Below are positions 35,406-44,775 of a stretch of DNA of 64,000 nucleotides, piece by piece (positions within the stretch are counted from its first letter, which is position 1; the number at the start of each line of letters is the position of its first letter). The translations under genes and the position numbers were made by a program. The stretch is taken from NCBI GenBank assembly GCA_009773515.1, contig WSXX01000017.1, positions 34,487-98,486 of the forward strand. The letters run 5' to 3'. The stretch comes from Bacteroidota bacterium. GTDB taxonomy: Bacteria > Bacteroidota > Bacteroidia > Bacteroidales > Lentimicrobiaceae. Below the pieces are notes generated by a model. That model was given only the letters and a program-made list of their open reading frames with translations, was not told where the DNA came from and ran no database searches.

Positions 35406-36512
35406 ATGTACCTCAGAAAACTAACCTTATTTAATTTTAAAAACTACAGCGAAGCTTCGCTGATGTTTTCTGAGAAGATAAATTGCTTCACAGGTCGCAA
35501 TGGTGTTGGCAAAACCAATTTACTGGATGCCATTCACTACCTTTCATTTACCAAAAGTTATTTCAATCTGATTGATAGTCAGAATATAAGGCATGGCGAG
35601 GAGTTTTTTGCCATACACGGTCAGTTTGAAAGAAATGGCAGCGGAAGCAGCGAAGTAAGTTGTATTCAGCGCCGGAATCAGAAGAAGCAGTTCAGGATCA
35701 ATTCCAAAGATTATGAACGGATGGCCGATCATATCGGTGAGTTTCCACTGGTAATGGTTTCACCTTACGACCGAGATCTGATCAATGAAGGCAGCGAACT
35801 AAGACGTAAATATATCGATTCTGTAATTTCTCAGTTTGACCGGAATTATCTGGAAGACCTGATCACCTACAACAAATGCCTGGCTCAACGGAATGCTCTT
35901 CTGAAAGATTTTGCCGAAAAGCGCTATTTTGATTCCACCGCCCTTGAAATCTGGGATGAGCAGATGTTTGGACCGGCAGCCCGCATTTCGGCCCGGCGGA
36001 TTGTATTTTTACAAGGCTTTCTTCCGGTGTTTAAAAAATACTTCGATTTTATAAGTATCGGCAGAGATGAAGTTGATATAATTTATCACACCGATCTGAG
36101 TACAACAGACTTTCGTGAACTTCTGAAGGATAATCTGCAACGCGATCTTGCAGCCAGATATACCACAGCCGGGGTTCACAAAGATGATCTGGAGTTTACC
36201 ATCGGCGGATATCCGGTTAAAAAATTCGGTTCTCAGGGCCAGCAGAAATCGTTTGTACTTGCTGTTAAACTGGCTCAGTTTGATTATACCCAAAACATTA
36301 AAAATTACAAACCCATACTTTTACTCGACGATATTTTCGATAAACTTGATGGTGAAAGGGTTTCTCAATTGGTTAATCTGGTGGGCGATAATAGTTTCGG
36401 TCAGGTTTTTATCACCGATACCCAACCCGAAAGAGTCAATAAAATATTTGAGTCTGCCAGCATCGATCATCGTATCTTTGAAGTGAGTGAAGGAAAAGCT
36501 GTACTGGTTTAA
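35406..36512 (+). CDS. recF: DNA replication and repair protein RecF
   Basis: RecF is an SMC-like ATPase that helps load RecA at gaps. The 368-residue product has Walker A GRNGVGKTNLLDAIHYLSF, the signature GSQGQQKSFVLAVKLAQ and Walker B PILLLDDIFDKLD, plus D-loop and H-loop regions. Length is normal. It starts right after ispH, and the next gene is DUF721 beyond a MITE-like insertion. Confidence 0.95.
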   Translation: MYLRKLTLFNFKNYSEASLMFSEKINCFTGRNGVGKTNLLDAIHYLSFTKSYFNLIDSQNIRHGEEFFAIHGQFERNGSGSSEVSCIQRRNQKKQFRINSKDYERMADHIGEFPLVMVSPYDRDLINEGSELRRKYIDSVISQFDRNYLEDLITYNKCLAQRNALLKDFAEKRYFDSTALEIWDEQMFGPAARISARRIVFLQGFLPVFKKYFDFISIGRDEVDIIYHTDLSTTDFRELLKDNLQRDLAARYTTAGVHKDDLEFTIGGYPVKKFGSQGQQKSFVLAVKLAQFDYTQNIKNYKPILLLDDIFDKLDGERVSQLVNLVGDNSFGQVFITDTQPERVNKIFESASIDHRIFEVSEGKAVLV

Positions 36513-36528
36513 AATTGAAAATATGAAC

Positions 36529-36666
36529 CAATGTCGTTTAGTTAAGGAATATCGTCTTCGTTCCGATAGCTATCGGAACCGCTCAGACTGACAGTCATCC
36601 TGAGCGGAGTCGAAGGATATTTGATTCACTTTTCTTAAAATCCGAAGCCTTAACTAAACGACATTG
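36529..36666. mobile_element. MITE-like element, copy 1 (138 bp)
   Basis: The ends are 19-bp perfect inverted repeats: CAATGTCGTTTAGTTAAGG at 36529-36547 and its complement at 36648-36666. They are flanked by the direct repeat AAATATGAAC (36519-36528 and 36667-36676), a likely 10-bp target duplication. Inside are a palindrome GTTCCGATAG/CTATCGGAAC (36560-36579) and a stem CGCTCAG/CTGAGCG. No coding capacity. Confidence 0.85.
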
Positions 36667-36765
36667 AAATATGAACTGGTTTTGATACCAATTACGGCCT
36701 GATCGCATGAATGCAACGAATACAATTCAACTATCTATCACATTCCCCTAAAAGCAAACCCTTTA

Positions 36766-37062
36766 ATGGCAAAACGAACCACCAACAACCAATCGATCAG
36801 AGATGTAATAGAAGAACTGATCAATACCTACCGGATCAGCGATAAGCTGAATCAAGCAAGGGTTATAGGATTGTGGGATAGTGTGGTAGGGAAAATGATT
36901 GCCAGAGATACCACTCACCTTTATATAAAACACCGGACTTTATATGTAAAACTTAATTCTCCAGCATTGCGCGAAGAGTTGGGTTTTGCCCGCACCAAAC
37001 TGATAAAATCGCTCAATAAAGCTGCCGGAGCTGAAGTAATTGAAGATATTGCCTTTGTATGA
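36766..37062 (+). CDS. DUF721 (DciA-like) protein
   Basis: The 98-residue product has a single DUF721 domain: VIEELINTYRISDKLNQARVIGLWDSVVGKMIARDT, then LYVKLNSPALREELGFARTKLIKSLN. DUF721 proteins related to DciA help load the replicative helicase in many bacteria; that role here is inferred. It was probably once adjacent to recF, from which the MITE-like element now separates it by 253 bases. Confidence 0.88.
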   Translation: MAKRTTNNQSIRDVIEELINTYRISDKLNQARVIGLWDSVVGKMIARDTTHLYIKHRTLYVKLNSPALREELGFARTKLIKSLNKAAGAEVIEDIAFV

Positions 37063-37087
37063 TGAGTTAACCCTGTTTCGGGAAAGT

Positions 37088-38905
37088 TTACCAGACTCCG
37101 ATTCCTTTAAATCCCTTTATGCTGACATAGAAATCATCGAGCAGTATTTCTTTCCGGGACTTGTTCCAGACAAAAATTTTCATTTCGCCTTGCGCAGGAA
37201 TAAACGGTAGTTCAAATTCATGTTTGAAATATGACCAGACACCAGTATTAAAATTATCAGAAGATTCCAGTACAAAGGTTGAATAATAAATGGTCTTTCC
37301 GTTTTCAATAATGGCACAAACGAGCAAAGAATTTCCTTCAGCCTCTGAAATTAATGTATTGATATTCACTTGTGCGGAATAAATTTCGCCATCAATTATT
37401 TGATCAAGCGGCACATGAAATGCATCTGAATATTCGGTTTCAGGGCTGAGTTTATTCACGAATATCCCTTCGTTTGCTAATTCACTCCTGAAAATAAGCT
37501 TTCCGGGTTTCAGAAATTTGTCATTCTGTTCATAACCGGTTTGCCAATCAAACCGGCTCTGCCTGAAAGGTATAAGCTTTTGTTTGACAGCATAATGTTG
37601 ATATGTTTCCCATGAATTTGCATTCAGGTAACATTTATCGTAAGCGAGCGAGAATCGAACATTAAAATAAATCAGGTATAAGAAAAGCGGAACAAAGAGC
37701 GAAATAAGCAACTTTTTACGGTTAGAGATTATATACTCCAACACCGCAGCCAGCGGAATGGCCAAGAGTGCATAATATTCTACAAATGTCCGGTGCCCGA
37801 ATCCGCAGCCAAATGACGGCAAGTGCCATGAAGATGTCAGATATAAATGGATGAGAATAATTCCCACAACAAGCCATTGGTTCTGCTGCCGTTTCAGCAA
37901 CATAAATATAATACCTGCAAAAATCACCAGAACTGCCGGCGTATATGGAATCAGTCCGTTTTCAGGAGAGAAAAGTACTTTTAAAAGCTGTGGATTATTC
38001 CAGTTTGAGAATCCCTCATTGGCATATGAATAGTGAATGAACTGTCCCCACAGGAAATGCCAGTAAACCAATTGCGGTGAAGTTACTATAAGAGTTACTG
38101 ATATGGTTATCAGTAGATTAATTGGTTTATATAAAAATTGTAATCTTTGTTTTAATTGAGAGATTGAAGTTAGATCGAGAAACAGAATGACAGGTAAAAA
38201 AATGATGTTACTGGGCCGTATCAGAATAATCAGAGCGGCAATTACAACAGTTAAAATAAGAAACTTACGTTTAGCTTTTTGCCAGAGTTTGTCGGTTAAA
38301 GTCAGCAGAAAAGAGAAAAGTGCAAAAGAATAAACATGCGAAAGAAGTGGTTCCCTGAGGGTATAATAAAACAGATTGGTGGCAGAAAAAATCAGCAACA
38401 GTGTTATTACAGTTGTTAATGAACTATATCTTTTTCTCAGAAAAAACCATAAAGATAACAACCCGGCAAGGAGGTAGAAAACTGAGGCTGTGTAGGTAAA
38501 GTTGAAATAGGCTGGTGAAAAACCATCGGCATTTCCACCTGAAGCGCGCTGATAAAGATGTGTTGCCAGAAAAAACGGACTAGTAACAATTGCAACACCA
38601 CAGGTGTATTTATTGACCATTTTTCCATTGACAAACCCAAACCCATTTCCAAGCTTAAAATCTATGCTGTCGGGATATGCATCCTGATGGAATCCGTAAA
38701 TAAATGTTGCCGGGAGGTAAATGTAATATCCTGATTTATCAGAATATATCTCTGATTGCCAGTTGCCTGACTCATAATCATTCAGGCTTCCGGCAAACCT
38801 GACAAGTAGAATATAAATGAGAATCAGACTAAAAAACAGAAGAACTGTCCGCTGATATTTCCGGAAAAAGCGCTCAAAGCTAAATTTCTGGGTTGAGTTG
38901 GACAA
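37088..38905 (-). CDS. Polytopic membrane protein, probable glycosyltransferase-like
   Basis: The 605-residue product has about ten to twelve membrane helices in the first 410 residues (for example VLLFFSLILIYILLVRFAG, FLILTVVIAALIILIRPS) and a soluble carboxyl domain of about 180 residues that looks like a beta-sandwich. Loops hold SDKSGYYIYLPATFIYGFHQD, an arrangement seen in GT-C type or ArnT-like membrane glycosyltransferases of Bacteroidota. No specific sugar or lipid donor can be named. The start codon is TTG; no earlier in-frame ATG fits. Confidence 0.75.
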   Translation of the reverse strand: MSNSTQKFSFERFFRKYQRTVLLFFSLILIYILLVRFAGSLNDYESGNWQSEIYSDKSGYYIYLPATFIYGFHQDAYPDSIDFKLGNGFGFVNGKMVNKYTCGVAIVTSPFFLATHLYQRASGGNADGFSPAYFNFTYTASVFYLLAGLLSLWFFLRKRYSSLTTVITLLLIFSATNLFYYTLREPLLSHVYSFALFSFLLTLTDKLWQKAKRKFLILTVVIAALIILIRPSNIIFLPVILFLDLTSISQLKQRLQFLYKPINLLITISVTLIVTSPQLVYWHFLWGQFIHYSYANEGFSNWNNPQLLKVLFSPENGLIPYTPAVLVIFAGIIFMLLKRQQNQWLVVGIILIHLYLTSSWHLPSFGCGFGHRTFVEYYALLAIPLAAVLEYIISNRKKLLISLFVPLFLYLIYFNVRFSLAYDKCYLNANSWETYQHYAVKQKLIPFRQSRFDWQTGYEQNDKFLKPGKLIFRSELANEGIFVNKLSPETEYSDAFHVPLDQIIDGEIYSAQVNINTLISEAEGNSLLVCAIIENGKTIYYSTFVLESSDNFNTGVWSYFKHEFELPFIPAQGEMKIFVWNKSRKEILLDDFYVSIKGFKGIGVW

Positions 38906-38961
38906 TCTGTTGTTTTGTTGGAGATTAAATTTCCTGTTCAGGTTACTAAACCGATTAATTT

Positions 38962-39573
38962 TTATCTGATGTTACAGAGCAGCAGCTTTTTATCCCCGAT
39001 AAATGCTTCAAGTTTGTCGCCAATCTTTACAGGTCCAACCCCGGCAGGTGTTCCGGTGAAAATGTAGTCGCCTTGTTTTAGAGTCACAAATCTTGATACG
39101 TATGCGATAATGGTGTCAAATGAAAAGATCATATCACGGGAATTGCCTTTTTGTACCACATCACCGTTTTTGTATAATCCAAAGTTTATGTCGTTAAGGT
39201 CGGCAAAAGATCCGATGGGAATAAAACTACTCACAGGAGCTGAAAAGTCAAATGCTTTGGCCATTTCCCAGGGCAAGCCCTTTTCTTTGGCCTTTTGCTG
39301 AAGATCGCGGGCTGTAAAATCAATTCCAACGCCAATTCCATCGTAATAAGTGCTGGCAAACTTTTCCTGAATATTCCGGCCTACTTTATTGATATGAAGC
39401 ACAAGTTCAGCTTCGTAATGAATGTCATTTGAAAACTCAGGGTAAAAAAATGGCTGATTGTTGCGCAATTGAGCTGATTCAGGTTTCATAAAGAACACCG
39501 GCTCAGCAGGAACCGGATTATTCAGTTCCTTTGCATGTTCGGTGTAATTTCTGCCTATGCAAATGATTTTCAT
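38962..39573 (-). CDS. Fumarylacetoacetate hydrolase-family protein
   Basis: The 203-residue product begins MKIICIGRNYTEHAKELNNPVP and contains FMKPESAQLRNNQPFFYPEFSNDIHYEAELVLHI in successive blocks, with the metal-binding glutamates of the FAH fold (EAELV), GVGIDFTARDLQ and YIFTGTPAGVGPVKIGD. Family members are acylpyruvate hydrolases, oxaloacetate decarboxylases or isomerases; the short single-domain form suggests acylpyruvase or oxaloacetate decarboxylase activity. A MITE-like copy lies just upstream. Confidence 0.9.
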   Translation of the reverse strand: MKIICIGRNYTEHAKELNNPVPAEPVFFMKPESAQLRNNQPFFYPEFSNDIHYEAELVLHINKVGRNIQEKFASTYYDGIGVGIDFTARDLQQKAKEKGLPWEMAKAFDFSAPVSSFIPIGSFADLNDINFGLYKNGDVVQKGNSRDMIFSFDTIIAYVSRFVTLKQGDYIFTGTPAGVGPVKIGDKLEAFIGDKKLLLCNIR

Positions 39574-39592
39574 GAGAATAAAAATTACAATA

Positions 39593-39715
39593 CAATGCTG
39601 TTTAGTTAAGAAAATCTGTCTTCGACTCCGCTCAGACTGACGGTCATCCTGAGCGGAGTCGAAGGACTTTTTTTTTATTTTACAATTCCCAACCTGACCT
39701 TAACTGAACGACATT
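39593..39715. mobile_element. MITE-like element, copy 2 (123 bp)
   Basis: The ends match copy 1 with a few changes: AATGCTGTTTAGTTAAG at the left and CTTAACTGAACGACATT at the right. Both sides carry AAATTACAATA (39582-39592 and 39716-39726), an 11-bp target duplication. The centre is a perfect 16-bp stem CTTCGACTCCGCTCAG (39620-39635) with its complement at 39649-39664. It lies in the same orientation as copy 1. Confidence 0.85.
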
Positions 39716-39757
39716 AAATTACAATATCAAATTCAGATAATTCTCAAATTTACTGAT

Positions 39758-40579
39758 CTAGATCTTCACTGAGCTTTTGTTAAATCCCCTCAATTTAATT
39801 GCTGTAATTACCTTTTTGGTGTAAAGCGGGAAATCAGCTTTCATCATCCAGTCGTAGTAGGAGGGTTCGTTGTTAAAAACTTCCTCAACGGATTTACCTT
39901 TATATTTTCCAAAATTAAAGGCTTCCTGGTTTTTATCGTTATAGATGATGTGACCTACCAGATCAGCATTGCGGTTGTGAAACGAAAATTCATGAAGCAT
40001 TCTCACATCGTTTACCACCGGAGTTGAAATTTTTCCGTCTTTGTCGGAATATTCAACACCTTCATAACGTTCAAGCTGCGAAAGCAATACTTCGTACGTT
40101 GCGCGGGTATCGGCCTCGGCTGAATGGGCGTTGACGATATCTTTGTTGCAATAGAATTTGTATGCCGCTTTTAATGTACGGGGTTCCATTTTATGGAAGA
40201 TATTCTGAACATCAACAAACCTTCTGCCTTTAAGGTCAAAATCAACCTCAGCCCTTAAAAACTCCTCAACAAGTAAGGGAATGTCGAACTTATTCGAGTT
40301 ATATCCACCCATGTCGCAATTCGCAAGAAACTGATTGAGCAAAGGAGCCAACACGGCAAAAGTTGGTTCATCTTTAACGTCAGCATCGGTTATCCCGTGA
40401 ATGGCTGTAACCTCCGGAGGGATAGGAACGCCAGGATTCACACGCCTTGTAAGGATTTCTTCTCTTCCGTCAGGGTGGACTTTTATAATGCTGATTTCTA
40501 CTATCCTGTCAGTTCCGACGTTGGTGCCGGTGGTTTCAAGGTCAAATATTGCTAATGGTTTGGTTAGGTTGAGTTTCAT
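39758..40579 (-). CDS. DnaQ-like 3'-5' exonuclease (DEDDh)
   Basis: The 273-residue product has the epsilon-type exonuclease motifs: LAIFDLETTGTNVGTDRIVEIS (ExoI), GGYNSNKFDIPLL (ExoII) and AHSAEADTRATYEVL (ExoIII with histidine). An extra carboxyl domain (about 175-270) with FNFGKYKGKSVEEV and YYDWMMKADFP is typical of Bacteroidota members. It may act in proofreading or RNA trimming. I chose the ATG at 40579; the longer frame overlaps the acyltransferase gene and a terminator. Confidence 0.9.
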   Translation of the reverse strand: MKLNLTKPLAIFDLETTGTNVGTDRIVEISIIKVHPDGREEILTRRVNPGVPIPPEVTAIHGITDADVKDEPTFAVLAPLLNQFLANCDMGGYNSNKFDIPLLVEEFLRAEVDFDLKGRRFVDVQNIFHKMEPRTLKAAYKFYCNKDIVNAHSAEADTRATYEVLLSQLERYEGVEYSDKDGKISTPVVNDVRMLHEFSFHNRNADLVGHIIYNDKNQEAFNFGKYKGKSVEEVFNNEPSYYDWMMKADFPLYTKKVITAIKLRGFNKSSVKI

Positions 40580-40595
40580 GAATCTTGAATAGATA

Positions 40596-40629
40596 AAAAA
40601 AAGCATCACAGTGGAACTACTGTGATGCT
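40596..40629 (-). terminator. Intrinsic terminator after the E2 gene
   Basis: AGCATCACAGT (40602-40612) and ACTGTGATGCT (40619-40629) form an 11-bp perfect stem with loop GGAACT; on the minus strand it is followed by a T run (As at 40596-40602). Confidence 0.8.
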
Positions 40630-40652
40630 GCGAATTTAACGCTTTTTTAAGT

Positions 40653-41972
40653 TTAGATTGCCCTGTTTGTGTCGAAACTTTCGAGAAGTTGCTGCAAACG
40701 CTGCAGATACATTCCTCCGAGAGCTCCATCAACAGTGCGGTGATCGTAAGAAAGTGAAAGAATCATCATATGCCTGATTGCAATAACATCACCTTCAGGG
40801 GTTTCGAGCACGGCCGGTTTCTTTTTGATGACACCGATGCCAAGTATTGCTACCTGAGGCTGATTGATGATTGGCGATCCGGTAATGCTTCCGAAAGTTC
40901 CCAGATTGGTAATTGTAAAGGTGCCACCTGAAATATCGTCGGGCTCCAGTTTGTTTGAACGTGCTTTATTTGCAAGTGCGTTAACATCTTTAGCAAGACC
41001 AAGCAGGTTTTTCTGATCGGCATTTTTAATTACCGGAACAATCAGGTTTCCATTTGGCAAAGCTGCTGCCATACCAATGTTGATGTTCTTACGCAGAATA
41101 ACCTTGTATCCGTCAACCGATGCATTTACGCCCGGGAAATCTTTAAGAGCCTGAGCTGCAGCTTCAATAAAGATAGGAGTGAAGGTAATTTTCTCTTTTT
41201 CGCGTTTCTGGAAATCGTCTTTCACCTTGTCGCGCCATCTTACGATATTGGTAACATCAACTTCGATAAACGAAGTTACATGCGGTGAAACCTGAACAGA
41301 CATCACCATATGATCGGCAATAAGCTTGCGCATGCGGTCCATCTCAACAATTTCATCGCCTGCACCAGCAGTTACCTGAGGAGCAGGTTTGCTGACTGCC
41401 GGAGTTGCTGTTTCTTTCGCGGCAGATTCTTTAGGAGCTTCCTCAGTTTTTGCAGGTGCTGAAGTGCGGTTTTTCAGATATGACATAAGGTCTTCCTTGG
41501 TCACTCTGCCATCTTTGCCGGTTCCGGGAACTTTATCAAGTTCAGATTGCGCAATGCCTTCAGTTTTTGCAATATTTTTCACCAGCGGTGAGTAGAATCT
41601 GTCCGATGAGCTTTCAACGGCCTCTTCTTTTGCTGACTCAGTGGTTTCCGCTTTAACGGCAGGTTTTGAGTCTGCAACAGTTTCTTCTTTGGAATCTGTT
41701 TCTGCTACTTCAGCTTCTCCTTCTTCGCCCGGATCAGTTTCAATAATGGCAATAACTTTTCCAACCGGAATTACATCGCCTTCATTAAAAAGAACCTTGA
41801 GCAGTTTTCCTTCAACGGGTGAAGGGATTTCTGAATCAACTTTATCGGTAGCTATTTCAACGATAGGATCGTCTTCTTCAATGCGGTCGCCCGGATTTTT
41901 GAGCCATTTGGTAATGGTAGCTTCAATAATACTTTCGCCCAGCTTGGGCATTACAACTTCAAATTTTGCCAT
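40653..41972 (-). CDS. Dihydrolipoamide acyltransferase (E2) of a 2-oxo acid dehydrogenase
   Basis: E2 passes acyl groups from a lipoyl arm to CoA in pyruvate, 2-oxoglutarate or branched-chain dehydrogenase complexes. The 439-residue product has one lipoyl domain (1-78, EIATDKVDSEIPSP with lipoyl-lysine 44), an alanine/proline/glutamate-rich linker, an E3-binding domain (about 125-168) and the catalytic domain (about 205-439) ending SLSYDHRTVDGALGG. No E1 or E3 genes lie beside it. The substrate class cannot be fixed; pyruvate or branched-chain are likely. Confidence 0.92.
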   Translation of the reverse strand: MAKFEVVMPKLGESIIEATITKWLKNPGDRIEEDDPIVEIATDKVDSEIPSPVEGKLLKVLFNEGDVIPVGKVIAIIETDPGEEGEAEVAETDSKEETVADSKPAVKAETTESAKEEAVESSSDRFYSPLVKNIAKTEGIAQSELDKVPGTGKDGRVTKEDLMSYLKNRTSAPAKTEEAPKESAAKETATPAVSKPAPQVTAGAGDEIVEMDRMRKLIADHMVMSVQVSPHVTSFIEVDVTNIVRWRDKVKDDFQKREKEKITFTPIFIEAAAQALKDFPGVNASVDGYKVILRKNINIGMAAALPNGNLIVPVIKNADQKNLLGLAKDVNALANKARSNKLEPDDISGGTFTITNLGTFGSITGSPIINQPQVAILGIGVIKKKPAVLETPEGDVIAIRHMMILSLSYDHRTVDGALGGMYLQRLQQLLESFDTNRAI

Positions 41973-42078
41973 TTTTTATGCTATTTTTAACTTGCAGACC
42001 TCTGGCGGGGTGCTGCGGATTAGTGTCCATTCGCTGGCCTATTTAACAATCGGAGGTGAAAAAGGTTTACCAGTATTA

Positions 42079-44046
42079 TCAGCCTTTTCGCCCCAGATGA
42101 CGGAACGCCCTCATGAAAATGTTGATGTCGTTCGACAATCGGTAATCCCGTGCATATAACATGTTAAGCCTTAGAGCTGTTTCCTGATCAATATTGTTGA
42201 TTTTCAAAGCATCGGTAGGATTCAGAATTCCTTTCCTCATGGGCGGAAGATTAGCAGTGCCCGATGGAAATGCCCCGTACCCAACCCAGGTTCTGTTTCC
42301 TGTTAATACCTTGATAATGTTGGGGATAAACCCAAAAGGATTTTTCATTATCCACATCAGCAGCAGCGAAAAAGGCAATAAAAACATAGCTGAACCAAAA
42401 TCGAACAAACGCTTGTTCCGTAAATTGTTAACCCTTTTGATGGAGTTTATTTCTATCACGTAAAGGTCGCCGGTGGTATTGATTGAGTTTGATCCGATGA
42501 TGGAAAGACTTTCGGGAGGTGCAATCTTAAACTCAACTTCATTATTGCTGAGCTGCGACATGGTATCTATAATCTGGTTTGCCGGAATGTCTTTGGCACA
42601 AAAGATCACTTCATCAATCTTATAAATGCTGATGATGTCGGAGATGTTTTTCAGAGAACCGATAAATCCGGTACTGTTTTTCTGATCCTGTCCCGTAGAA
42701 ACCAATCCGATAAAACCAGGATTCAGCAAGCTTTTCCGAAGTAATTCAGCAACTCTTTCGCTTTCTTCATCGTTGCCGAGAATGGCAAATCTTCGGTTTT
42801 CATTGTACCCCAGGCGATAATTTCTAAAACCGGCAAAATGAAGTAAAAAACGGATTCCGGTCATCGATAACAATCCCCATATTCCCGAAAGGATAATAAT
42901 GGCCCTTGAAAAGCGGAAATCAATCGGTAAAAGTGCATAGAAAACAAGAATGGCAACAGTTCCGGCAAAAATCCCGGTGAATATTTTTCGCAAATTAAGT
43001 GGCTTGTCATAACCGCCTGCAATCAGAACAGAAAACAGCCAGATAAAAATATAGGCAGGCAGCAAACCGAAAAGAAACTTCGGCGGATAGTGGCCTCCGA
43101 TGGTGTAGATGACATTTGCCTCCCAGTAATCCACAATCAGCAGCGATCCGGAATAGATAACCGAAGCATCTGCCAAAGGAAGTAAAACTGACTTAAGTAA
43201 GCGATGAATCACTGACACGCCTGCTCTCAGATAGATGGCAATATGAATCAGGAAGGAAAACAGCCTGGCATTTTTCTGAGAGAAGTGCTTTTTTGCGAAA
43301 ATCATCATCGCATTATAAAAGACAAACACATAATTGATGCTTGACTTTTTGGTGCTTTCGCCCTTGTAATGAATGATGCGGGCATCGGGGTAATAATAGT
43401 TTTTATAACCTGCTTTGGTGATGCGGTAACTCAGGTCAATATCTTCGCCATACATAAAAAACGTTTCATCGAGCAGACCTGTTTTTTCAAGGGTTTCTTT
43501 CCTCAGCATCATGTATGCGCCTGCCAGCACATCTACCACATGCGTTTGGTCGCGGTCGAGGTAACCCAGGTGATACTGTCCAAAAAGTTTTGATTTCGGA
43601 AACAGCGCCGATAATCCGAAAATTTTATAAAAAGCAACTGCCGGCGTCGGAAGTCCACGTTTTGATTCAGGAAGGAATTTTCCATTTCCATCAACCATTT
43701 TTACACCCAGCCCGCCGGCATCGGGATGTGCATCCATAAAGCCGATTGACCTTGAAAAAGTGTCAAGCTCAACAATGGTGTCGGGATTCAGCAACAGAAT
43801 ATATTCACCTTTTGCCTCTTTTATGGCCTGATTATTGGCTTTTGAAAAGCCCGTATTTTCTTTATTAGCGATTGTGATAACCCACGGGAATTTTTCAAGC
43901 ACCATTTCCACAGAGCCATCCACAGAGTTATTGTCAACCACAAACACCTCAGCATCAATATCTTTAATGGCTGCTTCAACGGAGTGAAGACATTGCTCAA
44001 GGAAATATTTTACGTTGTAGTTAACAATTACAACTGATAGTTTCAT
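42079..44046 (-). CDS. Glycosyltransferase family 2 fused to a degenerate sugar-phosphate transferase-like region
   Basis: The 655-residue product starts with a GT2 domain (MKLSVVIVNYNVKYFLEQCL, VFVVDNNSVDGS, LLLNPDTIVE, GAYMMLRKETLEKTGLLDETFFMYGEDIDLSYR in consecutive blocks), which transfers a sugar in cell-surface glycan synthesis. Four membrane helices follow (about 265-400), then a nucleotide-binding-like region, and finally NKRLFDFGSAMFLLPFSLLLMWI, TGNRTWVGY and LNMLYARDYRLSNDINIFMRAF. The last part resembles the carboxyl end of polyprenyl glycosylphosphotransferases but lacks the central catalytic block. The ATG at 44046 is preferred because a promoter-like TACCTTTA lies just upstream. 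Confidence 0.85.
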   Translation of the reverse strand: MKLSVVIVNYNVKYFLEQCLHSVEAAIKDIDAEVFVVDNNSVDGSVEMVLEKFPWVITIANKENTGFSKANNQAIKEAKGEYILLLNPDTIVELDTFSRSIGFMDAHPDAGGLGVKMVDGNGKFLPESKRGLPTPAVAFYKIFGLSALFPKSKLFGQYHLGYLDRDQTHVVDVLAGAYMMLRKETLEKTGLLDETFFMYGEDIDLSYRITKAGYKNYYYPDARIIHYKGESTKKSSINYVFVFYNAMMIFAKKHFSQKNARLFSFLIHIAIYLRAGVSVIHRLLKSVLLPLADASVIYSGSLLIVDYWEANVIYTIGGHYPPKFLFGLLPAYIFIWLFSVLIAGGYDKPLNLRKIFTGIFAGTVAILVFYALLPIDFRFSRAIIILSGIWGLLSMTGIRFLLHFAGFRNYRLGYNENRRFAILGNDEESERVAELLRKSLLNPGFIGLVSTGQDQKNSTGFIGSLKNISDIISIYKIDEVIFCAKDIPANQIIDTMSQLSNNEVEFKIAPPESLSIIGSNSINTTGDLYVIEINSIKRVNNLRNKRLFDFGSAMFLLPFSLLLMWIMKNPFGFIPNIIKVLTGNRTWVGYGAFPSGTANLPPMRKGILNPTDALKINNIDQETALRLNMLYARDYRLSNDINIFMRAFRHLGRKG

Positions 44047-44176
44047 GCCTGGAATTCTTTGTATAGCGGACGGTAAAGGTATGGATTTATCAGAAATTCT
44101 GCGCTTCATCAAGCTGGTCTTTCATCGGCATCGCGATTATGATGATCAGATGGTTTCCGGCTTATGAATTTTAACT

Positions 44177-44184
44177 TAGTTTTG
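44177..44184 (+). promoter_or_regulatory. -7 promoter motif for the pseudouridine synthase gene
   Basis: TAGTTTTG fits TAnnTTTG and lies 15 bases ahead of the ATG. Confidence 0.5.
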
Positions 44185-44199
44185 CTGAAAAATCAGTAA

Positions 44200-44775
44200 A
44201 TGAACGTGCACCGGCATTTTATATTTCACAAACCTTTTGGATATCTGAGTCAGTTTAAATGTGAACATGACTGGAAAAAGGTGATAGGTGAGTTTTATGA
44301 TTTTCCTGAAGGGACAATGCCGGTTGGAAGGCTTGACGAAGACAGCGAAGGTTTGTTGCTCCTGACCACCGATGGAAAGCTTTGCGATCTGATGCGCGCA
44401 AAAGATAAGGAGAAGCAGTATTATGCTCAGGTTGATGGACTTATTGACGAAGTTGCACTTGAAAAGTTGAGAAACGGTGTAGAAATTGGAATTAGAGGAG
44501 TTAAATATATGACATTGCCATGCAAAGCTGAGTTGCTTGAAACTGATCCGGACTTTCCGGCAAGAACAAAAAGGATACGCGACGAAAGGCATGGGCCAAC
44601 CTGTTGGATTTCTATAACATTAACTGAAGGGAAAAACCGGCAGATAAGAAAAATGACAGCTGCGGCGGGTTTTCCAACCCTCAGACTTTTCAGGGTAAGA
44701 ATGGGTGATGTGTTGCTTGGAAACCTCAAAGCCGGAGAAGTGAAAGAAGTTGATGGATTTGGATTGGTTTATTAA
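44200..44775 (+). CDS. rluE: rRNA large-subunit pseudouridine synthase, RluE type
   Basis: RluE converts U2457 of E. coli 23S rRNA to pseudouridine. The 191-residue product has FIFHKPFGYLSQF, the catalytic block MPVGRLDEDSEGLLLLTTDGKL with the active aspartate, and the family end EGKNRQIRKMTAAAGFPTLRLFRVRMG. There is no S4 domain, as in E. coli RluE. The function is well supported by motif. Confidence 0.93.
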   Translation: MNVHRHFIFHKPFGYLSQFKCEHDWKKVIGEFYDFPEGTMPVGRLDEDSEGLLLLTTDGKLCDLMRAKDKEKQYYAQVDGLIDEVALEKLRNGVEIGIRGVKYMTLPCKAELLETDPDFPARTKRIRDERHGPTCWISITLTEGKNRQIRKMTAAAGFPTLRLFRVRMGDVLLGNLKAGEVKEVDGFGLVY

